In this document: positions 39,834 to 49,135 of the stretch, one piece after another
Numbering within the stretch: position 1 is the stretch's first letter
How the letters are laid out: every line of letters begins with the position of its first letter
NCBI GenBank assembly: GCA_963746465.1
Contig: CAVVAY010000005.1
Coordinates: forward strand, 372,001-436,000
Source of the DNA: CAVVAY01 sp963746465
Lineage (GTDB): Bacteria > Actinomycetota > Actinomycetes > JACCUZ01
DNA: 64,000 bases
Reading direction: 5' to 3'
Made by a program: the position numbers and the translations under genes
Notes under the pieces: generated by a model
Database searches by the model: none
What the model was told of the DNA's origin: nothing
What the model saw: the letters and a program-made list of their open reading frames with translations, nothing else

Positions 39834-41044
39834 CGGACCCGCCGCCCCAGCACGAGCTGGTTCCAGGCGCCGGCGGCCTCGCTGCCGGTGGCGGCGCGCA
39901 GCACCGACAGCCCGGCCCGTCGGGCGGTGGTGAGGCGAGCACCGGGCACGACCTCGACCAGCACCACGGGGGAGAACCGGCGCCGCGCGGCCGCGACGTG
40001 ACTGGCCAGCCGCGCCTCGCCGTCGCCGGTGACCAGCACCAGAGCTCCTCCGGGCGTCGCCCGGTCGACGAGCGACGTGACCGCCTTGGCCGAGCTGCCC
40101 GACACGGCAGCGACGGCCGCGAGCCGGTCGAGCATGTCCCGGGCCCCGGCGGACTCGACGGCGGCGCGGTCCTCGCCGAGCAGCAGCAGCTCGACCGGCC
40201 GGCCACGACGCTGGGTGGCCATCGCGACCGACGCGGCCATCTCGACGGCGTCCTCGAACGCCGTGCCCGAGTAGCGGTCGTCCCGGGTGTCGAGGACGAC
40301 GGTAGTGGTGGGCCGGCTGGTGTCGACGTGCTCCTTGACCATCAGCCGGCCGGTCCGCGCGGTGGACCGCCAGTGCACCTGACGAGGGTCGTCGCCCGGG
40401 ACGTACTCGCGCAGCGAGGAGAAGGTCACCGACCCCTTGGGTGACGTCTCGACGAGCACGCCCTCGTCGTCGAGCAGCGAGCCGACGGGCAGTGCGGCGA
40501 CGCGGTGGACCCGCGGATGTACCCAGAGGACGCCGAGGCCGCCCTGCGGCTGGGCGCGCCGCACCAGGCCGAGCGGATCGCGCCGCTCGACGGTCACCGG
40601 CCCCAGCGCGAGCCGGCCGCGGCGCTCGGTCGGCACGTCGTACTCGAGCAACCGGCGACCACCGCCGGAGAGCAGGCCGACACCGAGCTCGACCGCCATG
40701 CCGCCCACCGAGTCGACGGCGACGAACGGGGGCGACGGCCAGCGTGACACGTTGCGCACTGCGAGCCGGCCGACCGCGTGGCGGCCGACGGTCACCCGGG
40801 CCGGCTCCACGGTCCGGGTCACGGTGAGCCGCGGCCGCACGACGACGGCGACCAGGGCCACTGCGACCGCGAGAAGCGCGGCAGCGCCGACAGCGACCAC
40901 ACCGTCGAAGCCGAGGGCCACGCCGGAGGCGTACGACACGAAGCCGGCGAGCAGCACCCAGCCGCCGGTAGCGGTGAGCAGCGGCACGCGACTGGGCGCG
41001 GCGGCGGTCTCCGACCCGGCGGTGCTCGGCGGTGCAGTGGGCAC
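39830..41044 (-). CDS. DUF58 domain membrane protein
   Basis: This 404-residue protein has a GTG start, two N-terminal hydrophobic helices (about 25-70) and a cytoplasmic domain with the DUF58 signature YVPGDDPRQVHWRSTART. A following vWA-like part contains TTTVVLDTRDD. It partners the MoxR ATPase upstream and the transglutaminase-fold protein downstream, with which it overlaps by 4 nt. MoxR-DUF58 pairs are thought to act as chaperone/insertase modules for metal cofactors or envelope complexes; the target here is unknown. Confidence 0.92.
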   Translation of the reverse strand: MPTAPPSTAGSETAAAPSRVPLLTATGGWVLLAGFVSYASGVALGFDGVVAVGAAALLAVAVALVAVVVRPRLTVTRTVEPARVTVGRHAVGRLAVRNVSRWPSPPFVAVDSVGGMAVELGVGLLSGGGRRLLEYDVPTERRGRLALGPVTVERRDPLGLVRRAQPQGGLGVLWVHPRVHRVAALPVGSLLDDEGVLVETSPKGSVTFSSLREYVPGDDPRQVHWRSTARTGRLMVKEHVDTSRPTTTVVLDTRDDRYSGTAFEDAVEMAASVAMATQRRGRPVELLLLGEDRAAVESAGARDMLDRLAAVAAVSGSSAKAVTSLVDRATPGGALVLVTGDGEARLASHVAAARRRFSPVVLVEVVPGARLTTARRAGLSVLRAATGSEAAGAWNQLVLGRRVR

Positions 41045-41052
41045 AGCGGTCC

Positions 41053-42048
41053 TCAGCGCCCGGTGCCGGTGGGCACCGGGATCCCGGCCAGCACGTCGGT
41101 GAGGACGTCCTCGCCGGCGACGCCGCCGACCTCGGCCTCGGGGGTGAGCAGCAGACGGTGCGCCAGCACGGCTGAGGCGACCGTCTTCACGTCGTCCGGG
41201 ACCACGTAGGACCGGCCCAGGGTGGCGGCCCGCGACTGCGCGGCGCGCAGCAGCGCCAGGCTGCCGCGGGTGCTCACGCCGAGCCGCAGCTCCTCGCGGG
41301 ACCGGCTGGCCCGCGCCACCGCCACCGCGTAGCGGGACACCGACCGGTCGACGTGCACCGCCGAGGTCAGCGCGATCATCGAGCGCACCTGCTCGACCGT
41401 CGCGACCGCCGAGACGGTGGCCGCCTCGCCCTCGACCGCCCGCCGGTCCAGGATGTCGACCTCGTCCTCCTCGTCCGGGTAGCCGATCGCGGTCCGCATG
41501 AGGAACCGGTCCAGCTGTGCCTCCGGCAGCCGGTAGGTGCCCTCGAGGTCGACCGGGTTCTGGGTGGCGATCACCATGAACGGGCGGGGCACCGGGTGGC
41601 CGACCGAGTCGACGGTGACCTGGTGCTCCTCCATCACCTCGAGCAGCGCCGACTGCGTCTTGGGCGACGCCCGGTTGATCTCGTCGCCGACCACGATGTT
41701 GGCGAACACCGCTCCCGGATGGAACTCGAACCGGTGGCTGTCCTGGTTCCAGACCGAGGTGCCGGTGATGTCGCTGGGCAGCAGGTCCGGGGTGAACTGG
41801 ATGCGGTGCCAGGTCGCGTCGACCGAGCCGGCCAGCGCCTTCGCCAACGAGGTCTTGCCGACGCCGGGCACGTCCTCGACCAGGAGGTGGCCACCCGCCA
41901 GCAGGCAGACCAGCGCCAGCCGGACGACCTCGTCCTTCCCCTGCAGCGCCCGGGACACCTCGACCCGCATGGCGTCGTGCACCTCGGCGAACCAGGCCGC
42001 CTGGTCGGCGGTCATCGGCCCGGGTGTCCGGCCCGCGGTCTGGGTCAT
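41053..42048 (-). CDS. MoxR family AAA+ ATPase
   Basis: This 331-residue protein has Walker A GVGKTS, Walker B VVGDEINRASPKTQ with sensor ATQNPVDLEGTYRLPEAQLDRF, and an AAA lid. It is the standard first gene of the MoxR-DUF58-transglutaminase unit and lies 8 bp upstream of DUF58. It follows the kinase gene by only 26 bp, linking this module to the type VII-like operon. Confidence 0.94.
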   Translation of the reverse strand: MTQTAGRTPGPMTADQAAWFAEVHDAMRVEVSRALQGKDEVVRLALVCLLAGGHLLVEDVPGVGKTSLAKALAGSVDATWHRIQFTPDLLPSDITGTSVWNQDSHRFEFHPGAVFANIVVGDEINRASPKTQSALLEVMEEHQVTVDSVGHPVPRPFMVIATQNPVDLEGTYRLPEAQLDRFLMRTAIGYPDEEDEVDILDRRAVEGEAATVSAVATVEQVRSMIALTSAVHVDRSVSRYAVAVARASRSREELRLGVSTRGSLALLRAAQSRAATLGRSYVVPDDVKTVASAVLAHRLLLTPEAEVGGVAGEDVLTDVLAGIPVPTGTGR

Positions 42049-42074
42049 CGCCGCTCCTGTCGTGTCGTGGGAAC

Positions 42075-44273
42075 TCACTGGCTGCGCCCGTCCGCCTGCT
42101 GGCAGATCGGCTTGACGCTCGTGCTCGGCGTCGGGACCGGCCGGGCGGACTCCACCACGGCGAAGACGGCCCAGCAGTGCTGGGTGCCGGGGTCGAGGTC
42201 GGCCGCCGTCCAGTCCTCGTCGCCCGGGCCCAGGCCCTGAGCGGCGACGGTGCCGTCGCGCACGACGAAGAAGGACTGCACGCCGGGCAGCGCCGCACCA
42301 CCGGGGAAGCGCAGCCGCACATCGCCCTTGCGCGGCGAGTCGACCACGACGGGGACCGCGACCGTCCCCTGAAAGCTGCTGGCCTCGGGCCCCGGCTTGG
42401 CCGGTGCCGGGTCCGGCCGGCCGACCCAGGCGCCGGCGGCGATGCCGAGGACCGCGAGCACGGCGATCGCCGCCACCCACGGCCAACGGCGCCGGCCGGG
42501 CTCGACCGGCGCGGCCGGCGCAGGGTCGGCCGGCCGGGTCGCGTCGGAGGTCGGCAGCGCCGCCGGGTGCGGCTCGCCGGCGACGGCGGGGGAGAGGTAC
42601 GGCGGCGGAGTGGCGCCGCTGGTCGCCGGCAGCGCGCCGAGGGTCACGGCGTCGTCCGCCCGGGCCGAGAGGGCTGTGAACGCGGCCGCCGCGCGCGCCG
42701 CGCCCGGACGGTCGTCGGGGTCCTTCGCGAGGCAGGGGCTGACGACGCCCCAGACCTCCTCGGCCATCCCCGCCGGCCGCTGCGGGACGTCCTCGAGGTG
42801 TGCGCGCAACAGGGCGGCCGGGTGCTCCGCGTCGAACGGTCGCCGCCCGGACAGGGTCTCGTAGGCCAGCACCCCGAGGGCGTAGACGTCAGCGGCCCCG
42901 GTCGCCGGCCGTCCGGCGGCCAGCTCCGGGGCGACGTACTCCGGGGTGCCGACCAGCCGGCTGGCGCGGGTGAGTCGGCGTCCCGGCCCCGGTGCGACCG
43001 CACCGGCGACCCCGAAGTCGGTGAGCCAGGCGTGCACCTGGCCCTCACCGTCCCGCCCGACGAGCACGTTCTCCGGCTTCACGTCACGGTGCACGACGCC
43101 GGCTGCATGCACCGCCGCCATCCCCTCGGCGACATGGGCCAGCACCCGGAACGCCTCCGCGGTCGTGAGCCGTCCCGCAGCCAGGCTGTGCCGCAGGTCG
43201 GCGCCGTCGACGAGCGCCATGACGATCGCGAGGGTGCCGCTCTCGGCGACCAGGTCGAGCACCTGCACGAGGTACGGCGACGCGAGCCCGGTCAGGGTGG
43301 TGCGCTCGGCGACGAACCGGGTCACCACCTCGGGGTCCTCGGCCAGCTCGGACCGCAGCACCTTCACGGCCACGGCCGTGCCGTCGTTGCGCCGGGTGCC
43401 GCGCCAGACCTGCCCGGTGGCGCCCCGACCGATCGGCGCGACCAGAAGGTAGTTGCTGCCCAGCGGCCGGCCCGCGGCGACGGTCGGGACCGGGGCGGCC
43501 GGTCCGGCGGTCTCCAGCGGGTCCGGCACGGACACGGCGCGCAGCCGGTCGACGACCTCGGCCGCGTCGCGCGGCCGGTCCGCCGGGTCGGGGGCAAGAA
43601 GGTCGTCGAGCAGGCCGGCCAACGGCCCGGACAACCGCCGGGTGCCGGTGAGCTCGCGCAGCACCGAGCCCAGCGCCCACAGGTCACCGGCGACCGACCA
43701 GTCACCGCCGCGGCGTACCTCGGGCGGCCGGGCTGCCCCGTCGTGGCTTTCCTCGAGGACCGGCAGCGCTACGCCGCCGACCGCGAACCTGCCGTTGGCC
43801 AGCTCGACGACCGCTGCGGGCGTCAGTCCGCCGTGCAGCACGCCGGCGCCGTGCAGGGCGACCAGCGCCAAGGCGGCATCGGTCGCGGCGGCGACGGCCG
43901 CGGCATCGGTGAGCGGGCCGTCGGTGGAGAGCCGGTCGGCGAGCGAGCGGACGGCGCGCTCGGTCACCAGGTACGCCGTGACCGACCCGCCGTGGTCCTC
44001 GGTCAGCACGCCGAGGTCGAGCACCGCGACGAGCTGCGGTGTCCGGGGCAGCTCGAGCAGAGCACCGGCCTCCTCCCGGAACCGGTCGGCCGACCCGGTG
44101 GGCAGGCTCAGCAGCTCGACCTGCACCGCCGCACCGTCGCTGCGCCGCACCGCGTCGACCACGGTTCCGTGCGGGCCGAGCGGCCCGGAGCCGGGACCAG
44201 CCGGCGGGTCGAGCCGGTAGCCGGGGATCTCGGGGAGAGCGGGCGGTCGCGCGGGTGGCTGCGTCGCGGTCAT
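42075..44273 (-). CDS. Membrane Ser/Thr kinase with N-terminal pseudokinase
   Basis: This 732-residue protein contains two kinase-like domains. The first (about 15-265) has lost the key residues: HRD reads HGG (VLHGGLTP), DFG is GGV and the lysine strand has Gln (AVQVELL). The second (about 285-540) is intact: VAVKVL, HRDVKPEN (D397), DFGVA and APE. A Pro/Ala linker, one membrane helix (WPWVAAIAVLAVLGIAAGAWVG) and an extracytoplasmic tail of about 85 residues with a CWAVF motif follow. It is probably a regulatory kinase for the FHA-containing ATPase and FHA regulator nearby. The gap upstream holds a -10-like TACGCT. Confidence 0.9.
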   Translation of the reverse strand: MTATQPPARPPALPEIPGYRLDPPAGPGSGPLGPHGTVVDAVRRSDGAAVQVELLSLPTGSADRFREEAGALLELPRTPQLVAVLDLGVLTEDHGGSVTAYLVTERAVRSLADRLSTDGPLTDAAAVAAATDAALALVALHGAGVLHGGLTPAAVVELANGRFAVGGVALPVLEESHDGAARPPEVRRGGDWSVAGDLWALGSVLRELTGTRRLSGPLAGLLDDLLAPDPADRPRDAAEVVDRLRAVSVPDPLETAGPAAPVPTVAAGRPLGSNYLLVAPIGRGATGQVWRGTRRNDGTAVAVKVLRSELAEDPEVVTRFVAERTTLTGLASPYLVQVLDLVAESGTLAIVMALVDGADLRHSLAAGRLTTAEAFRVLAHVAEGMAAVHAAGVVHRDVKPENVLVGRDGEGQVHAWLTDFGVAGAVAPGPGRRLTRASRLVGTPEYVAPELAAGRPATGAADVYALGVLAYETLSGRRPFDAEHPAALLRAHLEDVPQRPAGMAEEVWGVVSPCLAKDPDDRPGAARAAAAFTALSARADDAVTLGALPATSGATPPPYLSPAVAGEPHPAALPTSDATRPADPAPAAPVEPGRRRWPWVAAIAVLAVLGIAAGAWVGRPDPAPAKPGPEASSFQGTVAVPVVVDSPRKGDVRLRFPGGAALPGVQSFFVVRDGTVAAQGLGPGDEDWTAADLDPGTQHCWAVFAVVESARPVPTPSTSVKPICQQADGRSQ

Positions 44274-44355
44274 CGCCCCGCCTCCGGCACCACTCGCGTC
44301 CCCCGAACGACCTGGACCTGCGCCTCCGGCCGGGCTGGTCCCGGCCGACGCGTGC

Positions 44356-44361
44356 AGCGTA
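44356..44361 (-). promoter_or_regulatory. -10-like box TACGCT before the kinase gene
   Basis: In the 101-bp gap between the ATPase and kinase genes, TACGCT on the minus strand fits TANNNT and would allow a secondary promoter. A GGCCGGG/CCCGGCC inverted repeat follows it. Confidence 0.35.
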
Positions 44362-44374
44362 ACCAGGCCGGCGC

Positions 44375-47300
44375 TCACGGCCGAGGGACCTGCACCGGTG
44401 CCCAGCCGCCGTGCCGGACCAGCAGGGCACGCCCGACCGGTCCGGATGCCGCCCCGGACCTCGGCAGTCGCAAGTCGAAGACCTCGCCGTCGGTCGGCGA
44501 CACCGGGCCGAGGAGGAGACCCGAGCGGCAGCGACGCGCGGTCGCCAGCCAGCCGCGGTAGCGGTTGAGCAGCAGGTCCTCGGTGGTGGCACCGGCGACC
44601 ACGACGGTCCCGGTGTCCCGGGCGGTCCGGACCACCTCCTCGAGCACTGTTCCTTCCCGCCCCTCGGTGAGCAGTTCGGCGTCGTCGACGACGAGCATCA
44701 GCCCTCCGGGGTGTGCCGCCAGGACGTCCGCGAGGTCCACGGCCAGGTCCGGGCCCCCTGGAAGGACCGCGGCGACGCCCGGCAGCCCGGCCAGGTCGCG
44801 CAACGGCGACGGCCGGGGCGCCACGACGAGCACCGGCAGGGCGTCCGGCCGGGCGAGCACGCTGTGCACCAGGCTGGTCAGCGCCGTGCTGCGTCCGGAC
44901 CGCGCCGTTCCGCTGACGACGAAGCACGGACCGGTGGCGGCCAGGTCCAGGTCGATCGGGCCGAGGTGGTCGCCGCCGGCCGCGACCACGGCCACCGATC
45001 CACCAGCAGGTGCCGGCACGGTGCGCTGCTGCTCCAGGTCGGCCAGGGTGATGGTCTCGGGCAGCGGGTCGAGCCGGCGGGGCAGCCGGTCGCCGGGCAC
45101 GTCCGCCCACCGGGCCACTGCGTCCGTCGCGAGCCCGCGCAGCGCGTCGACCTGGGCGGCTCCGGAGGTGTCGGGGTCGAGCAGGGCGAGCTGCACCTCC
45201 TCCCCGGTACTGACCCAGATCCCGCGCCCGGGGGGCTGGTCGGCGGGGACGTCGCGCGGCGACAGGCCGAAGACGGCGACGTCGTCGCGGTCCGCCTGGC
45301 GCAGCACGAGCCGGGCGGACACCGCGGACCCGAGCCGTGGGGTCACCCCGGTCCGGTCGGCGGCGAGGACGAACGCGACGCCTACCGCCGGTCCCTGGCG
45401 CAGCAGCCGCTCCAGCGCGTCGACCGGTCGACCCGCGTCGTGCTCGGTGTACCGAGCCAGGAACGCCTCCAGCCGGTCGACCAGCACGACCACCTGGGAC
45501 AGCTCGGTACCGGCGGCTCGGGCCTCGGCGACCGAGGCGTAGCCGCCCGCGCCCAGAAGCCGCTGCCGGCGAGCGACCTCGTCGTCCAGGGCGGCCAGCA
45601 GCCGCTCGACCCGGGGCTGGTCGTCGCCGTCGACGACGGCGCCGCAGTGCGGCAGCTCGGCAAGCACGGAGAGCGCCCGGTTGCCGCAGTCGAGGGCGTA
45701 CAGGTGGAGCTCGGCCGGTGACTGACCGGTGGTCAGGGCGGCCGCGACGGTGCGCAGCGCTGACGACCGTCCGCTACGCACGGTCCCCGCGACGAGCACC
45801 GAGCCGGTGCGGGCGAGGTCGAGCACGAAGGGCTCCTGTGCCTGCCGGGTCGGCCGGTCCACCAGCCCGACGACTGCTCCGCCGGCCGGAGCGGCCGGGA
45901 CGTCGGTTAGGACCAGGGTGTCGGGCAGCGGCGGCAGCCACGGGCTGGCCACCGGCTGCGCGCCCAGCGCCTCGTTGGCGGCGACGACCGTGCGCACCAG
46001 GTGGGTCAGGTCGGTCCGGCCGTCCTCGGTGACCTCGCCGGCCACGCGGGCCCGCGTCGATCCGAGACCGGTCACGTCCCGGCGTACGGCGCGGGTCTGG
46101 TCACCGCCGGTCGGGTTGCCATCGCCGACCGGCCAGCCGACGCGCGCGGCCTGGAACGCGGTGAGCTCACCGTGCCCGGTCCGCAGGAACGCCCGGCCGG
46201 GTGTACGGCTGCTGATGTGCGCGGCCTCGGGGGTGTCGACCACGTCGGTGCTGTCGCCGGGGCTGGTCACCCGCAGCGCGATGCGCAGGTTGACGTTGGC
46301 CCGGATCTCGCCGGTCACCACGCCAGCCGGCCGTTGGGTCGCCAGGACGACGTGCACGCCCAGGCTGCGACCCCGCATGCCGATGCCGACCACGCCCTTG
46401 ACGAAGTCGGGCACCTCCTCGACCAGCGAGGCGAACTCGTCGACCACGATCACCAGTCGGGGCAGCGCGGTCGGTGCATCACCGGCGTCGCGGGCCTCCA
46501 GCGTCCAGAGCTCCTCGATGTCCTTGGCGCCGGCCGCGGCGAGCACCCGCTCGCGCCGGGTCAGCTCCGCGGTCAGCGAGGCGAGCGCGCGGGCCACCAG
46601 GTGCTCATCGAGGTCGGTCACCAGGCCTGCGCAGTGCGGCAGCAGCGCCGCATCCTTGAACGCGCTGCCGCCCTTGTAGTCGACGAGCACGAACGACATC
46701 GCATCCGGCCGGTTGCTCAGGGCCAGCGAGGCGATCAGGGTCTGCAGCAGCTCGGACTTGCCGGAGCCGCTGGTGCCGGCGACCAGGGCGTGCGGCCCGT
46801 CCCGGCGCAGGTCCACGGTGACCGGGCCGTCCGGGCCGACACCGAGCAGAGCGGTGGTCGACCGTGCGGTGCGTCGCCACCCGGCGAGCACCTGCTCGAC
46901 CGTGAGGTCGCCGACGAACCCCGTGCCGCCCGCCTCGTGAAGCAGGTCGACGAACCGGACGGCCGCTGGCAGGTCGGAGCCGTCGTCCCGGGCGCCCAGC
47001 AGCTCCATCGGTGCCAGCGCCAGCGCCAGGCGCTCGGCGCCGGCCGTCTCCAGGCCGTCGGCAAGCACGTCGGCGATCACCTCGACGCCGCCCGGCCCGC
47101 CGCGACGGACGACCAGCCGGGTGCCCCCGCCGTGGGTGACCGCGGTCGCGCCGCACTCGGAGGGCAGCGCGGCCTCGGTGTCGTCCAGGCAGAGGAAGTG
47201 CACCCCGACTGCCGGCCCGTCCTGCAGCAGCTCGGTAAAGCCGTTGATGTCGCGCAGGGTCCGGGCGCCGTCGACGACCACCAGCCAACGCCGCCCGGCC

Positions 47301-48757
47301 GGCGCCGCTGCGAGTGCGCTGCGCCGGGCGGCGTGCCGCTCGACGACGACCGCCCGCAGCTCATCGACCCGGGCCTGGACCTGCAGGGCATCGGTCCCGA
47401 CCAGTCGGGTCGCCGGGTAGCCCGAGGGCGCCACGGTGTGCGGCAGCCAGCTGGCCCACTCCCAGTCGGCCGACCGGTCCCGACCCGTCAGCAGCACGAC
47501 GGCGAGGTCTCGGGGCGCGTGCAGGGTCGCGGCGTGAGCCAGCGCTGCCCGGGCCAGCGGGAGCGCGGCGTCTCGTGGGCCGGCCAGCCCGAGCACCCGG
47601 TCGTTGGCCAGGTCGACGGCGACCGGGACGTCGCGCAGCACGGGCTGGTCCGGCTCGTCGGCACCGCGCTCGGCCCGCAGGTGCAGACCGGCGGGCAGGT
47701 CGCCGAGACCGAGGCGCAGCCGGAGGAAGTCAGGGTCCTCGCAGCGCCGCTCCCAGAGCCGGGCCGTCGGGGTCGTGGCGATCATGACGACGGCCGTCGG
47801 GTCGGGCAGCGTGTCCCGGGTGCTGCGCTCCTCGTCGTCGACCAGGTCGGCCACCCGCTGGTGCACTGCGGTGATCCGCAGGCCGTGCTCCGCCTTCTTG
47901 GCCAGGTAGTCCTTGCGGCCGCTGCGCCGGTCGCCGATCGCGTTGGCCACCAGCATCACCGGCGAGAGGACCAGGAAGACCAGGTACAGCATCGAGCCCG
48001 GCCACACCGCGAGCATCACGCCGGCCAGGGCGACGGGCACCAGTACCGCGGCGACCGGGAACCGGCGTGCTGTCGGCTCCTCCGGGGCGGCCGGCAGGAC
48101 CAGCTCGTGGCGCGGGTCCGGCCTGGCGAGCCGCGGCTGCCGGTTCACCCGGAGGCGGCCGCCGGCGGCGCGCTCGACCGGGTGCGGCTCGGTGGCGGTA
48201 CGACGGACCGCCAGCACCGTCTCGCCGACCCGCACGACGTCGCCGACGGCGAGCCGCGCGGGGTTGTCCAGCTGTTGCCCACGGCGGCTGGTGCCGTTGC
48301 GCGAACCGGTGTCGCGGACCACCGCGCCGCCGTCCTCGATCCGGACCTCGAGGTGCTCGCGGCTGACCTCCGCGTCCGGGACGCTGAGGGAGCAGCTGCT
48401 GTCACGCCCGACTAGCAGGACCCCGCCGGCGGGTGCGTCGGTGCGGTGCCCGCCGTGCCGGCCGCCGGTCACCGCGAGCTCCAGCGGCGTCAGCACCGGC
48501 AAGGCTGCGGCGGTGGCGGTGCCCACCCCGACGACCGATCCGGCCCGCAGGCCGGTGCGCTCGACCGGCGTCCGGTCGTCCAGCCGTTCGCCCTCGTGGC
48601 ACAGCGGGAGAGCCGGGTCGGTTCCGGCGGCAGCCGCCAGCGCGGCGCGCAGGTCGCCGACGGTGGCGTCGGCCGCGAGGTCGACCGACACAGGGAACCG
48701 CCGCCCCGGCACGAGCAGGACGAGCTCGAGCGGGGCGGCGGTCGCCGACGGTGCCAT
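44375..48757 (-). CDS. Type VII secretion ATPase with ubiquitin-like and FHA domains (EccC/FtsK-SpoIIIE-like)
   Basis: This 1,460-residue motor begins with a beta-grasp ubiquitin-like domain (about 10-80, LELVLLVPGRRFPVSVDL..) followed by an FHA domain (about 111-190, GRDSSC, SREH, RNGT). Two membrane helices (about 232-252, 255-275) follow, then three FtsK/SpoIIIE-type ATPase domains. The first has intact Walker A GTSGSGKS (K667); the second and third have Arg for Lys (GTVRSGRS, GTARSGRS), so they are degenerate as in other EccC proteins. EccC recruits WXG100 substrates through its C-terminal domains. A WXG100 gene lies 3 bp upstream. No eccB, eccD or mycP gene is visible; the ubiquitin-like domain normally belongs to EccD. 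Confidence 0.93.
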   Translation of the reverse strand: MAPSATAAPLELVLLVPGRRFPVSVDLAADATVGDLRAALAAAAGTDPALPLCHEGERLDDRTPVERTGLRAGSVVGVGTATAAALPVLTPLELAVTGGRHGGHRTDAPAGGVLLVGRDSSCSLSVPDAEVSREHLEVRIEDGGAVVRDTGSRNGTSRRGQQLDNPARLAVGDVVRVGETVLAVRRTATEPHPVERAAGGRLRVNRQPRLARPDPRHELVLPAAPEEPTARRFPVAAVLVPVALAGVMLAVWPGSMLYLVFLVLSPVMLVANAIGDRRSGRKDYLAKKAEHGLRITAVHQRVADLVDDEERSTRDTLPDPTAVVMIATTPTARLWERRCEDPDFLRLRLGLGDLPAGLHLRAERGADEPDQPVLRDVPVAVDLANDRVLGLAGPRDAALPLARAALAHAATLHAPRDLAVVLLTGRDRSADWEWASWLPHTVAPSGYPATRLVGTDALQVQARVDELRAVVVERHAARRSALAAAPAGRRWLVVVDGARTLRDINGFTELLQDGPAVGVHFLCLDDTEAALPSECGATAVTHGGGTRLVVRRGGPGGVEVIADVLADGLETAGAERLALALAPMELLGARDDGSDLPAAVRFVDLLHEAGGTGFVGDLTVEQVLAGWRRTARSTTALLGVGPDGPVTVDLRRDGPHALVAGTSGSGKSELLQTLIASLALSNRPDAMSFVLVDYKGGSAFKDAALLPHCAGLVTDLDEHLVARALASLTAELTRRERVLAAAGAKDIEELWTLEARDAGDAPTALPRLVIVVDEFASLVEEVPDFVKGVVGIGMRGRSLGVHVVLATQRPAGVVTGEIRANVNLRIALRVTSPGDSTDVVDTPEAAHISSRTPGRAFLRTGHGELTAFQAARVGWPVGDGNPTGGDQTRAVRRDVTGLGSTRARVAGEVTEDGRTDLTHLVRTVVAANEALGAQPVASPWLPPLPDTLVLTDVPAAPAGGAVVGLVDRPTRQAQEPFVLDLARTGSVLVAGTVRSGRSSALRTVAAALTTGQSPAELHLYALDCGNRALSVLAELPHCGAVVDGDDQPRVERLLAALDDEVARRQRLLGAGGYASVAEARAAGTELSQVVVLVDRLEAFLARYTEHDAGRPVDALERLLRQGPAVGVAFVLAADRTGVTPRLGSAVSARLVLRQADRDDVAVFGLSPRDVPADQPPGRGIWVSTGEEVQLALLDPDTSGAAQVDALRGLATDAVARWADVPGDRLPRRLDPLPETITLADLEQQRTVPAPAGGSVAVVAAGGDHLGPIDLDLAATGPCFVVSGTARSGRSTALTSLVHSVLARPDALPVLVVAPRPSPLRDLAGLPGVAAVLPGGPDLAVDLADVLAAHPGGLMLVVDDAELLTEGREGTVLEEVVRTARDTGTVVVAGATTEDLLLNRYRGWLATARRCRSGLLLGPVSPTDGEVFDLRLPRSGAASGPVGRALLVRHGGWAPVQVPRP

Positions 48758-48760
48758 GAC

Positions 48761-49024
48761 TCAGGCGCCCGCCTGCTGGAGCGCGTCCGAGCGACGGCCC
48801 ACCTCGGTGCCGGCGTCGACCAGCGCACCGGCCAGGCCCCGCAGTGCGGGCTCGTACTCGCCGTGCCAGGCCGCGCGGAACCGCTCGGCCGCCCCGCCCT
48901 TCCAGTACGCGTTGTCGAGCTCGCCGCGGAGCGCGCTCATCAGGTGCTCGACCTCGCTGCTGTGCCGCGAGAAGCTGCGCTGCAGGTTGTCGAGAGCCGT
49001 GATCTCACCGCCGATGACCGACAT
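48761..49024 (-). CDS. WXG100 family protein
   Basis: This 87-residue helical hairpin has the WKG turn (AYWKGGAAERF, about residue 47). The start is the ATG at 49024, 8 nt after GGAAGG; the frame is open upstream but MSVIGGEI is the natural start. WXG100 proteins are the small secreted substrates and chaperone-like partners of type VII secretion, usually cotranscribed with the ATPase, as here. A promoter with a TAGCGT -10 and the shared operator lies at 49075-49118. Confidence 0.92.
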   Translation of the reverse strand: MSVIGGEITALDNLQRSFSRHSSEVEHLMSALRGELDNAYWKGGAAERFRAAWHGEYEPALRGLAGALVDAGTEVGRRSDALQQAGA

Positions 49025-49074
49025 GAGGAAGTTCCTTCCGTCTCTGTCCGGCGGACGTCCCGCCGGTAGCCAGG

Positions 49075-49118
49075 ACGCTAGGTGGCTCGGCGCCGGACCG
49101 AAATCGGAAGGGCTCCCC
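49075..49118 (-). promoter_or_regulatory. Type VII-like operator-promoter A
   Basis: Reading the minus strand, GGGGAGCCCTTCCG starts at 49118 and the -10 TAGCGT at 49080, 38 bp later, then 50 nt to the WXG100 ATG. The same layout occurs at 49850-49894 and 52516-52559. Confidence 0.65.
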
Positions 49119-49135
49119 AACGGCAGCCAGACCGA

